Below are positions 1-7,067 of a DNA stretch of 14,871 nucleotides, piece by piece (the stretch's first letter is position 1; the number at the start of each line of letters is the position of its first letter). This DNA is from Candidatus Altarchaeales archaeon (lineage in GTDB: Archaea > Altiarchaeota > Altiarchaeia > IMC4 > QMZM01), in contig QMZJ01000013.1 of NCBI GenBank assembly GCA_003663115.1, positions 1 through 14,871 of the forward strand, written 5' to 3'. A model generated the notes under the pieces. That model did no database searches. It was given only the letters and a program-made list of their open reading frames with translations, and was not told where the DNA came from. The position numbers and the translations under genes were made by a program.

Positions 1-74
1 CGAAGATCTACGGGATAGAGCTCGGAAGGGCAGAGGTGCTGTCCGGAGGGAGTATGGTGCCAGAAAACCTATGA
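1..74 (+). CDS. 3' end of an unidentified gene (partial)
   Basis: The reading frame that begins at base 3 stays open from the window edge to a TGA at 72-74 and encodes 23 residues ending in GGSMVPENL. Its codons look natural, with K, E, L, G and R in a protein-like mix, whereas frame 1 stops after five codons. Frame 2 is also open, to a TAG at 118-120, but it is arginine-rich and less protein-like. I do not recognise the family from so short a tail. It would be the C-terminus of a gene read in the same direction as the transglutaminase-like gene downstream, separated from it by about 170 bp. Confidence 0.4.
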   Translation, partial: KIYGIELGRAEVLSGGSMVPENL

Positions 75-213
75 AGGCTTTAAGGATAGAAAACCCAATA
101 ACTAAAAAGGGGAGGGGTTAGGGGTTTGAAATTTCGTTCTGCCATTAATTCCTTTTCAATTCATTCTTATCGTTTCGTTAATGGAATCTGGAAAAGAAGT
201 GTCAGAGCTGCGG

Positions 214-220
214 TTATAAA
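214..220 (+). promoter_or_regulatory. TATA-like box for the transglutaminase-like gene
   Basis: The heptamer TTATAAA is centred about 28 bp before the ATG at 245. Archaeal transcription usually starts 22-27 bp after the centre of the TATA box, so the mRNA would begin at or just before the start codon. No Shine-Dalgarno sequence is visible in front of this ATG, which fits a leaderless transcript. The rest of the 75-244 gap shows no gene or RNA that I can recognise. Confidence 0.5.
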
Positions 221-244
221 GGGCGGTGTTATGATATTTATAAT

Positions 245-2323
245 ATGAGGTTTTCGATTCTTTTTTTGGTTTTAATCTTTTTTCTATCGATCTGTACTGC
301 AGAGATAACCGATCCATCATCGATATCCGAGATAGGGCTGAAGATAGTTCATAACGGTACCGTGGAGACTCCCTTCAGATTGGAGAAAGTATCTATCGAC
401 CTGATAATGCCACAGAGAGATGAAAACCAGGTTGTAAGATTCGATGGTGAAATGACCAGGGATAAATTCGGGAATTCGTGGATTCATATAGAGGAGAGAA
501 ACCCACCGAGGGTATTTCATTATTCCAGAGAGTTTCTGGTCAATATATCCGAGAGAAGAACGATATCGATTCCCTCGACATACGAAATCCCCGATGACGT
601 AAAGATCTATCTGAAACCCACAGAGAACATCCAATCCGATGACTTAGAGATAAGGGAACTGTCGCGGTCTATAGTAAATAATTCAAGAAATGACTTCGAG
701 AGGATCTCAATGCTGGCTAGATGGGTTCATGACAATATTAGATATAAAAAAAGCCTGGGAAACGAGTCCAAGGATGCCAGATGGGTTCTCGAAAACAAAC
801 TCGGTACCTGTGATGAATTCTCCACATTATTTATAGCTTTATCGAGATCCATCGGAATCCCCGCCAGATTCGTTGCCGGCTATTCCTATGGGGATAATGG
901 GTGGGAGGAGCACGCATTCTCCGAAGCATACCTCGGAAAGTGGATCCCAGTTGACCCAACAAATCTGGAGATTGGAAGGTTGGACGCAGCACATATAAAA
1001 TTTGCCGTGAGCAATGAAAACCTCGTCGGGAGCAGGATAAAGGCCTATGGAATCAAGGATGGTATCGAATGGGAATCCAAAACAGACATATCAATTCTGG
1101 ATTATAAGGAGGGTAAAAGGCTTAACTATGAATTGATGATAAGCTCGGATGAATTCGTTGCTGGCGATTCTGCAGTAGTTATCCTAAAAATCAAGCCAGA
1201 GGAATATGCGTTTCTCAGGGTAAATCTACAGCCATGTGTTAGCGATTTTCCATTTATCGAGATTAATGACACGGGGAGGGATGTGATCTTGGAGCCGGGC
1301 AGGGAAAAGGTCATCTTCTGGAGGCTCAAGATATCAGAAGATCTACCGGAGAACATGTTCTATACTTGCCCCTTGATATTAAATTCGAAATTTCTGGAGC
1401 CAAAGGAGGTCGTATTGAATGTTAATACACAAAAATCAAAGACAAAGAGAAGAGACGAGGTAGAGCTCAAAGCAGAGCTCAGCGACCCCGTACTGGGTTA
1501 TGGTAGAAATGAAACCATATTTCTGCATGTAAAAAGGTTAAAGGGCTCCGGTCCGGTAAAGATCGGTTTTGTATCCGGAGATTATTTCAAGGAATTCTAT
1601 GTGGATGCGGAAAAACACGTAACGCTTTCCTTCAAACCGGAACAGCTGGGGGAGCAGGAAGCGGTAATCTATAGTTCAACGGGTTCTGTCTTGGTTCTAA
1701 ATTACGTGGTCAGAGAGGTTGAAGAGATCTATATAGACGGGATCGAAATGCCTTCACTAATTAAAAGGGGGGAGGATGCAAAGGTAAAACTGTGGATCAG
1801 AAACGATAGACCCTCACTACAGGAATTGAAACTTTATATGAGTTTCGATTCGTACGAGATAATTAGAAATCTGTTTGTGAGAAATACATCCCTCATTGAG
1901 ATTCCATTTAGGATCAATGAAACGGGAATCAGGAGATTTGTGTTCAGATTAACTGGCAGTGGTGTTGATACGAAGACAATTAGAGAGATCAGGGTTTACG
2001 ATACCCCGGAGGTCATGGTTGATGCATTATATCTTCCGTGTAAGAAGAGGGCATCGGTTACGGTGGATGTGTCTGGAGACACAGCCAGGAATATAGAGAT
2101 AAATATCGGAAATGAAACGAAATTTGTTCCAGAACTGATCGGAACCAGAACGTTTCACTTCGATGGGGTTAAAGATTTAGGAATATTTATCACCTATGAA
2201 GATCTATCTGGAGAGAAGTATTCAATAAAAAAGCAACTGAAGATGAAAGAGGAAGATCCAATAGAGACGCTACTTAGAATGATAGATGAATTCATCCAGA
2301 TTCTGATAGATTCTTTTTCATAA
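245..2323 (+). CDS. Exported transglutaminase-like superfamily protein
   Basis: A 692-residue protein with a signal peptide (hydrophobic residues about 5-17, cleavage near CTA/E at 19). A transglutaminase-like cysteine-protease fold lies at about 130-240. The catalytic triad is visible: Cys189 in LGTCDEFSTLF, His223 in EEHAFSEAYL and Asp237 in WIPVDPTN. The N-terminal part (about 25-125) and the long C-terminal part (about 285-660) look like beta-sandwich modules. The protein ends in an amphipathic helix (about 672-692) rather than a clear membrane anchor. Archaeal proteins of this fold are usually thought to be peptidases or amidases acting on surface proteins, but the substrate here is unknown. 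It should act outside the membrane. The start is supported by a TATA box about 28 bp upstream. The last 32 bp overlap the 3' end of the S17e gene on the opposite strand. The domain call is firm; the precise activity is not known. Confidence 0.85.
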   Translation: MRFSILFLVLIFFLSICTAEITDPSSISEIGLKIVHNGTVETPFRLEKVSIDLIMPQRDENQVVRFDGEMTRDKFGNSWIHIEERNPPRVFHYSREFLVNISERRTISIPSTYEIPDDVKIYLKPTENIQSDDLEIRELSRSIVNNSRNDFERISMLARWVHDNIRYKKSLGNESKDARWVLENKLGTCDEFSTLFIALSRSIGIPARFVAGYSYGDNGWEEHAFSEAYLGKWIPVDPTNLEIGRLDAAHIKFAVSNENLVGSRIKAYGIKDGIEWESKTDISILDYKEGKRLNYELMISSDEFVAGDSAVVILKIKPEEYAFLRVNLQPCVSDFPFIEINDTGRDVILEPGREKVIFWRLKISEDLPENMFYTCPLILNSKFLEPKEVVLNVNTQKSKTKRRDEVELKAELSDPVLGYGRNETIFLHVKRLKGSGPVKIGFVSGDYFKEFYVDAEKHVTLSFKPEQLGEQEAVIYSSTGSVLVLNYVVREVEEIYIDGIEMPSLIKRGEDAKVKLWIRNDRPSLQELKLYMSFDSYEIIRNLFVRNTSLIEIPFRINETGIRRFVFRLTGSGVDTKTIREIRVYDTPEVMVDALYLPCKKRASVTVDVSGDTARNIEINIGNETKFVPELIGTRTFHFDGVKDLGIFITYEDLSGEKYSIKKQLKMKEEDPIETLLRMIDEFIQILIDSFS

Positions 2324-2492
2324 CCCTCGTAATATAGCCCGCAATCTTGTTTCTTATGGGTTTCGATTCCACGTTACTCAGCTCCTGAACCTTCTTCTTG
2401 TTCTCTTCAAAATCTGCCGTAAATTCATCCGCATACTCCTTCATCAATCTATCAGCTACTCTCTTCAAATAGGTCTGTTTTATTCTGCCCAT
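2292..2492 (-). CDS. rps17e: 30S ribosomal protein S17e
   Basis: A 66-residue basic protein beginning MGRIKQTYLKR, with the family signature TADFEENKKKV at about 25-35 and IRNKIAGYITR near residues 46-56. Archaeal S17e proteins are about 60-70 residues, so this is full length. It is a small-subunit ribosomal protein found in archaea and eukaryotes but not bacteria, which helps assign the window to Archaea. The ATG lies inside the last codons of sppA (13-base overlap), so translation is probably coupled to sppA on one mRNA. The 3' end overlaps the convergent transglutaminase-like gene by 32 bp. A run of six T on this strand (2227-2232), about 60 bases past the stop, could end transcription. 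Confidence 0.93.
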   Translation of the reverse strand: MGRIKQTYLKRVADRLMKEYADEFTADFEENKKKVQELSNVESKPIRNKIAGYITRVMKKNLSESG

Positions 2493-3352
2493 TTTAATCT
2501 CACACCCCTTGTAAATAGATCCAGGATGCTTATCTCCTCCCTAGCTTCCTCACCTTTCACCACGGGTTCACCCTCAATGCCCCCCAATTCTGCAGCCAGC
2601 TGGATGGCGTCATCGATACCACCAACCTCGTCAATTAACCCCAATTCCTTCGCCTTACTTCCCAGATAGAGAGTTCCGTCGGATATATTCTCCACGTATG
2701 AGAATGACAGATTTCTGTTCTTTGCCACATCCGATACGAAATCATGATATATCTGATTTATCATCTCCTTTAGCTCCTCCTTCTCCTCCTCCGTCATCTC
2801 CCTGTATGGGCTTCCTATGTCCTTACTCTTACCCGCCTTTATCACCGTTACGTTTATGCCAAGTTTCTGATACAGTCCATAGTAATGCCGGACGATCATT
2901 ATAACGCCAATACTCCCCGTTAATGAATCTCTCTCGGCCATGATCCTATCGGCCCCCGTTGCGGCATAATATGCCCCAGATGCGCCGGCCTCCCCGATCC
3001 ACGCAACGACCGGCTTTGACGTGTTCTTAATTGCCCTCATCAATTCCCTGCTGGCAACAACGCTCCCGCCACCGCTATTGATGTCTAGAACCACCGCCCT
3101 TACCGTGGGATCTCCATCCGCCTCCCTTAAACTCTTTTTTATCGTACTAACCCGTGCGCATTGATATGTTCCAAATATGCTGCTACCACAGCCCTCGAGT
3201 GTTATGTCTCCCTTGATCGGGATTATAGCCACCCTGTTCCCCATAAACGGCATAACGAATGCCTCATTAACCAATAAGACCGTTCCCACTATTGCCAATA
3301 AGAACAGTACAAATGCCCCGATAGTTATCAATACCTTCCAACGCGTTTTCAT
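2480..3352 (-). CDS. sppA: Signal peptide peptidase SppA (S49 family serine protease)
   Basis: A membrane-anchored serine protease that cleaves leftover signal peptides in the membrane; family S49 uses a Ser/Lys dyad. From the chosen ATG the protein has 290 residues: one N-terminal membrane helix (about 7-29), then a single protease domain of the short, archaeal/Bacillus type. The nucleophile is Ser125 in GEAGASGAYYAATGADRI and the general base is Lys177 in KAGKSKDIGSPYREMT. The oligomer and substrate-groove motif DINSGGGSV lies at about 90-98. I start at 3352 because it places MKTRWK directly before the membrane helix and has GGTGA seven bases upstream. An in-frame ATG at 3421 would add 23 residues, but these are encoded through a region of small hairpins and look unlike a protein N-terminus. 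The 3' end overlaps rps17e by 13 bases, and a tRNA-Gly gene lies 134 bp upstream on the same strand. Confidence 0.92.
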   Translation of the reverse strand: MKTRWKVLITIGAFVLFLLAIVGTVLLVNEAFVMPFMGNRVAIIPIKGDITLEGCGSSIFGTYQCARVSTIKKSLREADGDPTVRAVVLDINSGGGSVVASRELMRAIKNTSKPVVAWIGEAGASGAYYAATGADRIMAERDSLTGSIGVIMIVRHYYGLYQKLGINVTVIKAGKSKDIGSPYREMTEEEKEELKEMINQIYHDFVSDVAKNRNLSFSYVENISDGTLYLGSKAKELGLIDEVGGIDDAIQLAAELGGIEGEPVVKGEEAREEISILDLFTRGVRLKWAE

Positions 3353-3385
3353 AGACCGTTCACCGGTTACATGTGGTGCCATCTG

Positions 3386-3429
3386 CGAAACTGCGGAGCA
3401 GTTTCGAGACATCAAATCCATTGGATTTG
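3386..3429. repeat. Pair of small perfect inverted repeats upstream of sppA
   Basis: Two perfect hairpins stand close together between tRNA-Gly and sppA. The first is a 9-bp stem CGAAACTGC / GCAGTTTCG (3386-3394 and 3398-3406) around a 3-base loop. The second is a 7-bp stem CAAATCC / GGATTTG (3413-3419 and 3423-3429), also with a 3-base loop. They would sit in the 5' leader of the sppA mRNA. Neither is followed by a T-run on the minus strand, so they do not look like terminators. They resemble in design the hairpins before the glmU-like gene. Confidence 0.6.
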
Positions 3430-3486
3430 CTTGTCTTCGCTATCGCTCGATGACACTTAGGATGATAACCCTTTTCCAAAGGATTA

Positions 3487-3560
3487 TGCGGCCGCCGAGA
3501 TTTGAACTCGGGTCGCAAGCTTGGCAAGCTCGAGTGATAACCAGGCTACACTACGGCCGC
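3487..3560 (-). tRNA. tRNA-Gly (GCC anticodon)
   Basis: A complete 74-base cloverleaf on the minus strand. The 7-bp acceptor stem is GCGGCCG with CGGCCGC and the discriminator base is A. The anticodon arm is CGAGC, loop TTGCCAA, GCTTG, giving anticodon GCC, which reads GGC and GGU glycine codons. The T arm is CCGAG, TTCAAAT, CTCGG. There is no intron. The 3' CCA is not encoded and must be added after transcription. A TATA-like element (TATAATAA on this strand) lies about 24 bases before the 5' end. SppA and S17e follow in the same direction, so read-through into them is possible. Confidence 0.96.
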
Positions 3561-3576
3561 ACTGATTTATGGTGTA

Positions 3577-3584
3577 CTTATTAT
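3577..3584 (-). promoter_or_regulatory. TATA-like box of tRNA-Gly, possibly shared with the divergent gene
   Basis: On the minus strand this reads TATAATAA, about 20-24 bases upstream of the first tRNA base, which is the expected archaeal spacing. The same AT-rich stretch reads TTATTATA on the plus strand, about 33 bp before the second possible start (3615) of the AglH-like gene. The two divergent genes may therefore use overlapping promoters. Confidence 0.5.
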
Positions 3585-3587
3585 AGG

Positions 3588-4580
3588 ATGGAAAAAAATA
3601 AATATAGATTTAAAATGCATGCTTTAATCTTAATAGTTCTTGTCTCTTTCATTGTAACCTTTATATCCACACCATGGATCATACCGAAGCTAAAGAGGGC
3701 CGGATTAACGGGAAGGGATATGAATAAGAAAAATAAACCGGAGATCCCGGAGATGGGGGGTTTTGGTATCATCTTCGGCTTCAGCTCCGGGGTTCTTCTG
3801 GCCATTGCACTGTCGACTTTTTTCAACCAGATCCCGGAGCTCGAATTGAAATTTATCTTTGCCGCTCTATCCACAATCCTGATAATGTCCCTGGTCGGGA
3901 TATTCGACGATTTATTTGCAATGCATCAGGCCATTAAAGCAATTCTGCCCCTATTTGCGGCACTACCACTAACCGCCGTTGAGGCGGGGACATCTACGAT
4001 GAGTATTCCTTTTTTTGGCACTATTAATTTTGGCATCTTCTATGCCCTTTTACTGGTTCCGATGGGAATTGCTGGAGCCTCGAATGTGACAAATATGTTG
4101 GCCGGATTCAATGGACTGGAGGCGGGAATGGGTCTTGTAGCGTGCTCCGCATTGAGCTTCATAGCATTTAAATCGGGGGAGATCGAAGCCTTGATAGTCC
4201 TTCTCGCGATGTGTGGCGCTCTACTCGCATTCCTGTTCTATAACTGGTATCCAGCAAGGGTTTTGATCGGGGATATAGGGACCCTCTCCATCGGGGCGGT
4301 TATAGCGTCAGCCGTAATCATAGGAAACTTCGAAACGGCGGGAATTATCGTAATCCTACCCTATGCTATTGACTTTTTCATAAAGGCAAAGAATAAATTT
4401 CCAAGCAAGAACTGGTGGGGCACATGGAGTGGGGGAAAGTTAATCTGTAAGGATAAACCGATAGGTCTGTGCCAATGGATAATGAAATTAACTAATGGGA
4501 TTACAGAGCAGGAATTGGTTCTAATGTTGATCTTTATAGAGTCTATATTCGGGATCGTTGCAGTCCTGTTATTTTTGTGA
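3588..4580 (+). CDS. aglH: AglH/Alg7-like UDP-GlcNAc:dolichyl-phosphate GlcNAc-1-phosphotransferase (GT4, MraY-like)
   Basis: A polytopic membrane enzyme of the MraY/WecA/Alg7 superfamily. It moves a sugar-1-phosphate, most likely GlcNAc-1-phosphate, from its UDP donor to dolichyl phosphate on the cytoplasmic face, the first step of lipid-linked oligosaccharide assembly. From the first ATG the protein has 330 residues with about ten hydrophobic segments. Family motifs in order: KPEIPEMGGFG (about 50-60), the Mg-binding LVGIFDDLF (102-110), NVTNMLAGFNGLEAGMG (166-182) and YPARVLIGDIGTLSIGA (221-237), followed by a cytoplasmic loop with KNKFPSKNWWG. These match the archaeal AglH branch better than bacterial MraY. 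An ATG at 3615 (MHALILIV) is a good alternative start, better spaced from the AT-rich box near 3580. The frame is also open upstream through the tRNA, but that extension is chance. The lipid and exact sugar are inferred from family. Confidence 0.85.
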   Translation: MEKNKYRFKMHALILIVLVSFIVTFISTPWIIPKLKRAGLTGRDMNKKNKPEIPEMGGFGIIFGFSSGVLLAIALSTFFNQIPELELKFIFAALSTILIMSLVGIFDDLFAMHQAIKAILPLFAALPLTAVEAGTSTMSIPFFGTINFGIFYALLLVPMGIAGASNVTNMLAGFNGLEAGMGLVACSALSFIAFKSGEIEALIVLLAMCGALLAFLFYNWYPARVLIGDIGTLSIGAVIASAVIIGNFETAGIIVILPYAIDFFIKAKNKFPSKNWWGTWSGGKLICKDKPIGLCQWIMKLTNGITEQELVLMLIFIESIFGIVAVLLFL

Positions 4581-4584
4581 TATC

Positions 4585-4590
4585 AAAAAA
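4585..4590 (-). terminator. T-run after homoserine dehydrogenase
   Basis: Six consecutive T on the minus strand, 24 bases past the homoserine dehydrogenase stop and 5 bp past the convergent AglH stop. Archaeal RNA polymerase terminates at short oligo-T tracts without needing a hairpin, so this is a plausible end for the 6623-to-4615 operon. Confidence 0.4.
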
Positions 4591-4614
4591 GATGGGGTTC
4601 TGAGATAAGGTGGA

Positions 4615-5619
4615 TCACTCGAGGATACTCAGTATATCGGAAAACAGGGAGCTTGCGGTTTCGATCCCACCGGCGCCGTGGCCAACTATCGTTATGTTCT
4701 TGGCTACATCCGCGCGAATCATTATGGCATTCAATGCCCCGGAGACGTTCAGTGGATGATTTACTGGAATCAATCTCGGTGAAACCTCCAGTCTATTTAC
4801 ATCCCCGATCAATTTTATCACGCAGTTGTGCTTCTTCGCCAGTTCTATAGCCTCTGGTGTTATATCTTCAATTCCAGTTATCTCTATATCCTTAAATGAT
4901 ACCTCCATATCCATCAATGAATTTGCCAGGATCGCAACCTTTGCCCCAGTGTCAATTCCCCTTATGTCATATCCGGGATCTGCTTCGGCAATTCCCACCT
5001 CCTGCGCTTCCCTCAGAGCAACATCCATGGTTACCCCCTCCTCAGCCATCTTCGTCAGGATGTAATTGGTGGTGCCGTTCAAGATTCCATGGATCGATTC
5101 TATCTTATTAATCTGTAGGGCGTGTTTTCTGAGGTTTATTACTGGTAATGCCCCACCAACGGTTGCTTCGTATTTCAATTTTACCTTGTTACTCTTTGCA
5201 ATTTTCTGTAATTCAGAGAATTTCAGGGCCAAAGGCGCCTTATTTGAGGTTACAACATGCATGCCCCTCCTCAGAGACTCCTTTATGTGCCTCAATCCGG
5301 GCTGTCCACTCTCTATGTTTGACGGTGTTAACTCGAGAACTATATCCGATTTAATTTTTTTTATAACATCCGGGGCCCTCATGGAGCACCAGTTTTTATG
5401 TTCTTTTAATTTTTTATCCTCTGCCAGCCTCAGGGTTTCCCTCAGGTCTATTCCATTTTCGTCAATAATACTTCCGTCTATCTCACAGATTGCAATTACA
5501 TCTAAATCAACCCCGTAATTTCTCTCGATAAACCCCTTCTTTTCCAGTAGAACCCTCGCGACACCCCTCCCTATCTCCCCAAAACCGATAATCGTGAGCT
5601 TTACATCCCTCAATTTCAT
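4615..5619 (-). CDS. hom: Homoserine dehydrogenase
   Basis: Reduces aspartate semialdehyde to homoserine with NAD(P)H, the branch point towards threonine and methionine. From the chosen ATG it has 334 residues. The Rossmann nucleotide-binding motif GFGEIG lies at 12-17, and VTSNKAPLALKF holds the family's conserved lysine at about 127. NGTTNYIL lies at 181-188, and the signature EADPGYDIRGIDTGAKVAIL at about 212-231 carries the conserved acidic residues and the catalytic-region lysine. There is no C-terminal ACT domain; regulation may be supplied by the separate ACT-domain protein encoded just upstream. I chose 5619 because MKLRDVKLTIIGFG is the usual family N-terminus and it makes an ATGA stop/start overlap with that gene. 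An in-frame ATG at 5661 would add 14 residues. Confidence 0.93.
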   Translation of the reverse strand: MKLRDVKLTIIGFGEIGRGVARVLLEKKGFIERNYGVDLDVIAICEIDGSIIDENGIDLRETLRLAEDKKLKEHKNWCSMRAPDVIKKIKSDIVLELTPSNIESGQPGLRHIKESLRRGMHVVTSNKAPLALKFSELQKIAKSNKVKLKYEATVGGALPVINLRKHALQINKIESIHGILNGTTNYILTKMAEEGVTMDVALREAQEVGIAEADPGYDIRGIDTGAKVAILANSLMDMEVSFKDIEITGIEDITPEAIELAKKHNCVIKLIGDVNRLEVSPRLIPVNHPLNVSGALNAIMIRADVAKNITIVGHGAGGIETASSLFSDILSILE

Positions 5620-6098
5620 CCCTCCAGGGAGCTTATCAGCAAAAAATTCTTTTCCCTGCATATCTCATTGATCAGTCTATTCAATTCTTCGGTCCTTTTG
5701 TCATCGACGTCGACATTCATCATTACCGATGATTTTTTCTCGGGAGAGGGCATTACCACATCCATGTCAGAAACTAAACCTATCTCGTTCAGCCTGTCCA
5801 CGGTATCCCTTATATCCGTATCGATTACGTGTCCAATCAGAATGAAGGAGAGTGTCTTCTTTGAATAATATCTCTTACCCTCCAGTAGTATCTCAGATAC
5901 CCTTATATTTTGCTTTTTTAGATCCCCCTTGATCAGGTCAAGGGCTGCTTGGTCCTTTATCTCAAAAGACATCTGTACGGAGACCAGCTCTCTCTCACCC
6001 CTTGAGTGAATTACACTGATTATATTACCCCCATGGATAGAGACGGGCTCCAGGGCCCTTAACAAACTTCCAGGAACATCCTTTAGCTGTAATTTCAT
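5616..6098 (-). CDS. ACT-domain regulatory protein paired with homoserine dehydrogenase
   Basis: A 160-residue protein with two ACT-like modules. The first, about residues 1-75, begins MKLQLKDVPGSLLRALEPVS and has the glycine-rich turn HGGNIISVIHSRGE. The second, about 80-155, begins KTLSFILIGHVIDTDIRDTV. ACT domains bind amino acids and control enzymes allosterically. Many archaea encode such a protein directly before homoserine dehydrogenase, so it probably senses threonine or a related amino acid and controls that enzyme. This pairing is an inference from position and family. The stop overlaps the homoserine dehydrogenase start as ATGA. I prefer the ATG at 6098, which has AAGGT a few bases upstream. 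A TTG at 6110, ten bases after GAGG, is an alternative that would add four residues. Confidence 0.82.
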   Translation of the reverse strand: MKLQLKDVPGSLLRALEPVSIHGGNIISVIHSRGERELVSVQMSFEIKDQAALDLIKGDLKKQNIRVSEILLEGKRYYSKKTLSFILIGHVIDTDIRDTVDRLNEIGLVSDMDVVMPSPEKKSSVMMNVDVDDKRTEELNRLINEICREKNFLLISSLEG

Positions 6099-6122
6099 GT
6101 CGACCTTCAATTTCGGTATTCC

Positions 6123-6623
6123 TCACACTTTCTGTCCTTTCTGTCCTTCATATCTTTCTACATCATCTGACATGACATCAAGTTTTATACCCGCCTCTCT
6201 AAACAGATCCCTCGTATCTTTTCCATCGTGATATCTCTTTTCACAGACCACCCTCTTTATTCCGGCATTGATGATCATCTTTGCGCACGTAAAACACGGC
6301 TCCATTTTGCAGTAGAGGGTGGCCCCCTCCAGGGCTATACCAAATCGTGCCGCCTGACATATGGCATTCTGCTCTGCGTGTATTGTCCTGACGCAGTGCT
6401 TGCTTATGGAACCATCGGGGTGAATAACATCTCTAAACATATGCCCCACATCATCACAGTGAGGCATACCCGTGGGGGATCCAACATAGCCCGTGGTGAG
6501 AATTCTTTTATCCCTAACCACAACACAGCCACTCCTCCCCCTATCACACGTTGCCCTCTTTGCTACCTCTCTCGCTATACCCAAAAAGTACTCGTCCCAG
6601 GATGGTCTGCTCTTTTTTTTCAT
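6123..6623 (-). CDS. Deoxycytidylate (dCMP) deaminase, ComEB-like
   Basis: A zinc-dependent cytidine-deaminase-fold enzyme of 166 residues, the usual size for the dCMP deaminase family. It converts dCMP to dUMP, the precursor of dTMP. The zinc site is plain: His82 and the proton-shuttle Glu84 in IHAEQNAI, and Cys110 and Cys113 in MEPCFTCAK. The N-terminal SWDEYFLGIA and the insertion with GSPTGMPHCDDVGH (about 48-61) are typical of dCMP rather than free cytidine deaminases. The C-terminus carries a short GQKGQKV repeat made by a tandem 9-base duplication (TTTCTGTCC twice on the plus strand). It is the first gene of a minus-strand set, 12-24 bp before the ACT gene, and shares a 54-bp AT-rich divergent promoter region with aIF5A. 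A functional tie to amino acid synthesis is not evident. Confidence 0.92.
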   Translation of the reverse strand: MKKKSRPSWDEYFLGIAREVAKRATCDRGRSGCVVVRDKRILTTGYVGSPTGMPHCDDVGHMFRDVIHPDGSISKHCVRTIHAEQNAICQAARFGIALEGATLYCKMEPCFTCAKMIINAGIKRVVCEKRYHDGKDTRDLFREAGIKLDVMSDDVERYEGQKGQKV

Positions 6624-6677
6624 TTTATCCTTAATTATTTACTTTTTATCTAAAAATCAAATTATTTTATAGGTAGA
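6624..6677. promoter_or_regulatory. Divergent AT-rich promoter between dCMP deaminase and aIF5A
   Basis: This 54-bp gap is almost entirely A and T. On the plus strand CTTTTTA (6642-6648) is a TATA-like element placing transcription start near 6670, followed by AGGT three bases before the aIF5A ATG. On the minus strand TTTAGATAAAA overlaps the same place and would start the dCMP deaminase mRNA at or next to its ATG. The two promoters must overlap physically. Confidence 0.45.
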
Positions 6678-7067
6678 ATGGAAAAGAAAATCGGAACGAT
6701 GAGGGATCTGAGTAAGGGAAAATACGTGCTTATAGATAATGAACCCTGTAAGGTTATAAATGTCATACATTCAAAACCTGGAAAACATGGGGGCGCGAAA
6801 GCGAGGATCGATGCAATTGGATTATTCGATGGTCAGAAGAGAAGCCTGATGGGCCCAGTAAGTCAAAATGTTGATATCCCAATAATAAATAAAAATAATG
6901 CTCAGGTTCTGAATGTTATTGGGGATAAGGTACAGCTAATGGACATGACCAGCTACGAAACCTTCGAATTACCGTTACCCGAGGACCTGAAGGGGAAATT
7001 GTCGGAGGGTGTTGAGGTGCTATACATGGAATCTATGGGGAAGAGGAAGATTTTGCGTGTCCAATAG
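6678..7067 (+). CDS. eif5A: Translation factor aIF5A (hypusine-containing)
   Basis: A 129-residue protein of normal length for archaeal IF5A. It binds the ribosomal E-site region and helps stalled elongation, especially at proline-rich stretches. The hypusination loop HSKPGKHGGAKARID is intact, with Lys36 as the residue converted to hypusine or deoxyhypusine. The N-terminal SH3-like barrel covers about 1-70 and the OB-fold domain about 72-129. The start has AGGT three bases upstream and a TATA-like element about 30 bp upstream. The stop codon TAG is followed at once by the ATG of a large surface protein gene, an unusual partner that suggests one transcript. Confidence 0.96.
   Translation: MEKKIGTMRDLSKGKYVLIDNEPCKVINVIHSKPGKHGGAKARIDAIGLFDGQKRSLMGPVSQNVDIPIINKNNAQVLNVIGDKVQLMDMTSYETFELPLPEDLKGKLSEGVEVLYMESMGKRKILRVQ

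Noticed and set aside
3386..3429. Rho-independent terminator after tRNA-Gly
   Set aside because: The hairpins are not followed by a T-run on the minus strand.
3177..3587. Long in-frame N-terminal extension of the AglH-like gene (467 codons in total)
   Set aside because: It runs antisense through sppA and the tRNA-Gly gene, and the added residues do not resemble the family, which starts with a membrane helix as at 3588 or 3615.
5066..5518. 150-codon open frame on the plus strand
   Set aside because: It lies antisense inside homoserine dehydrogenase, whose motifs are complete, and it has no start signal or recognisable domain.
6228..6653. 141-codon open frame on the plus strand
   Set aside because: It is a shadow of the dCMP deaminase gene, which carries all its zinc-site residues on the other strand.
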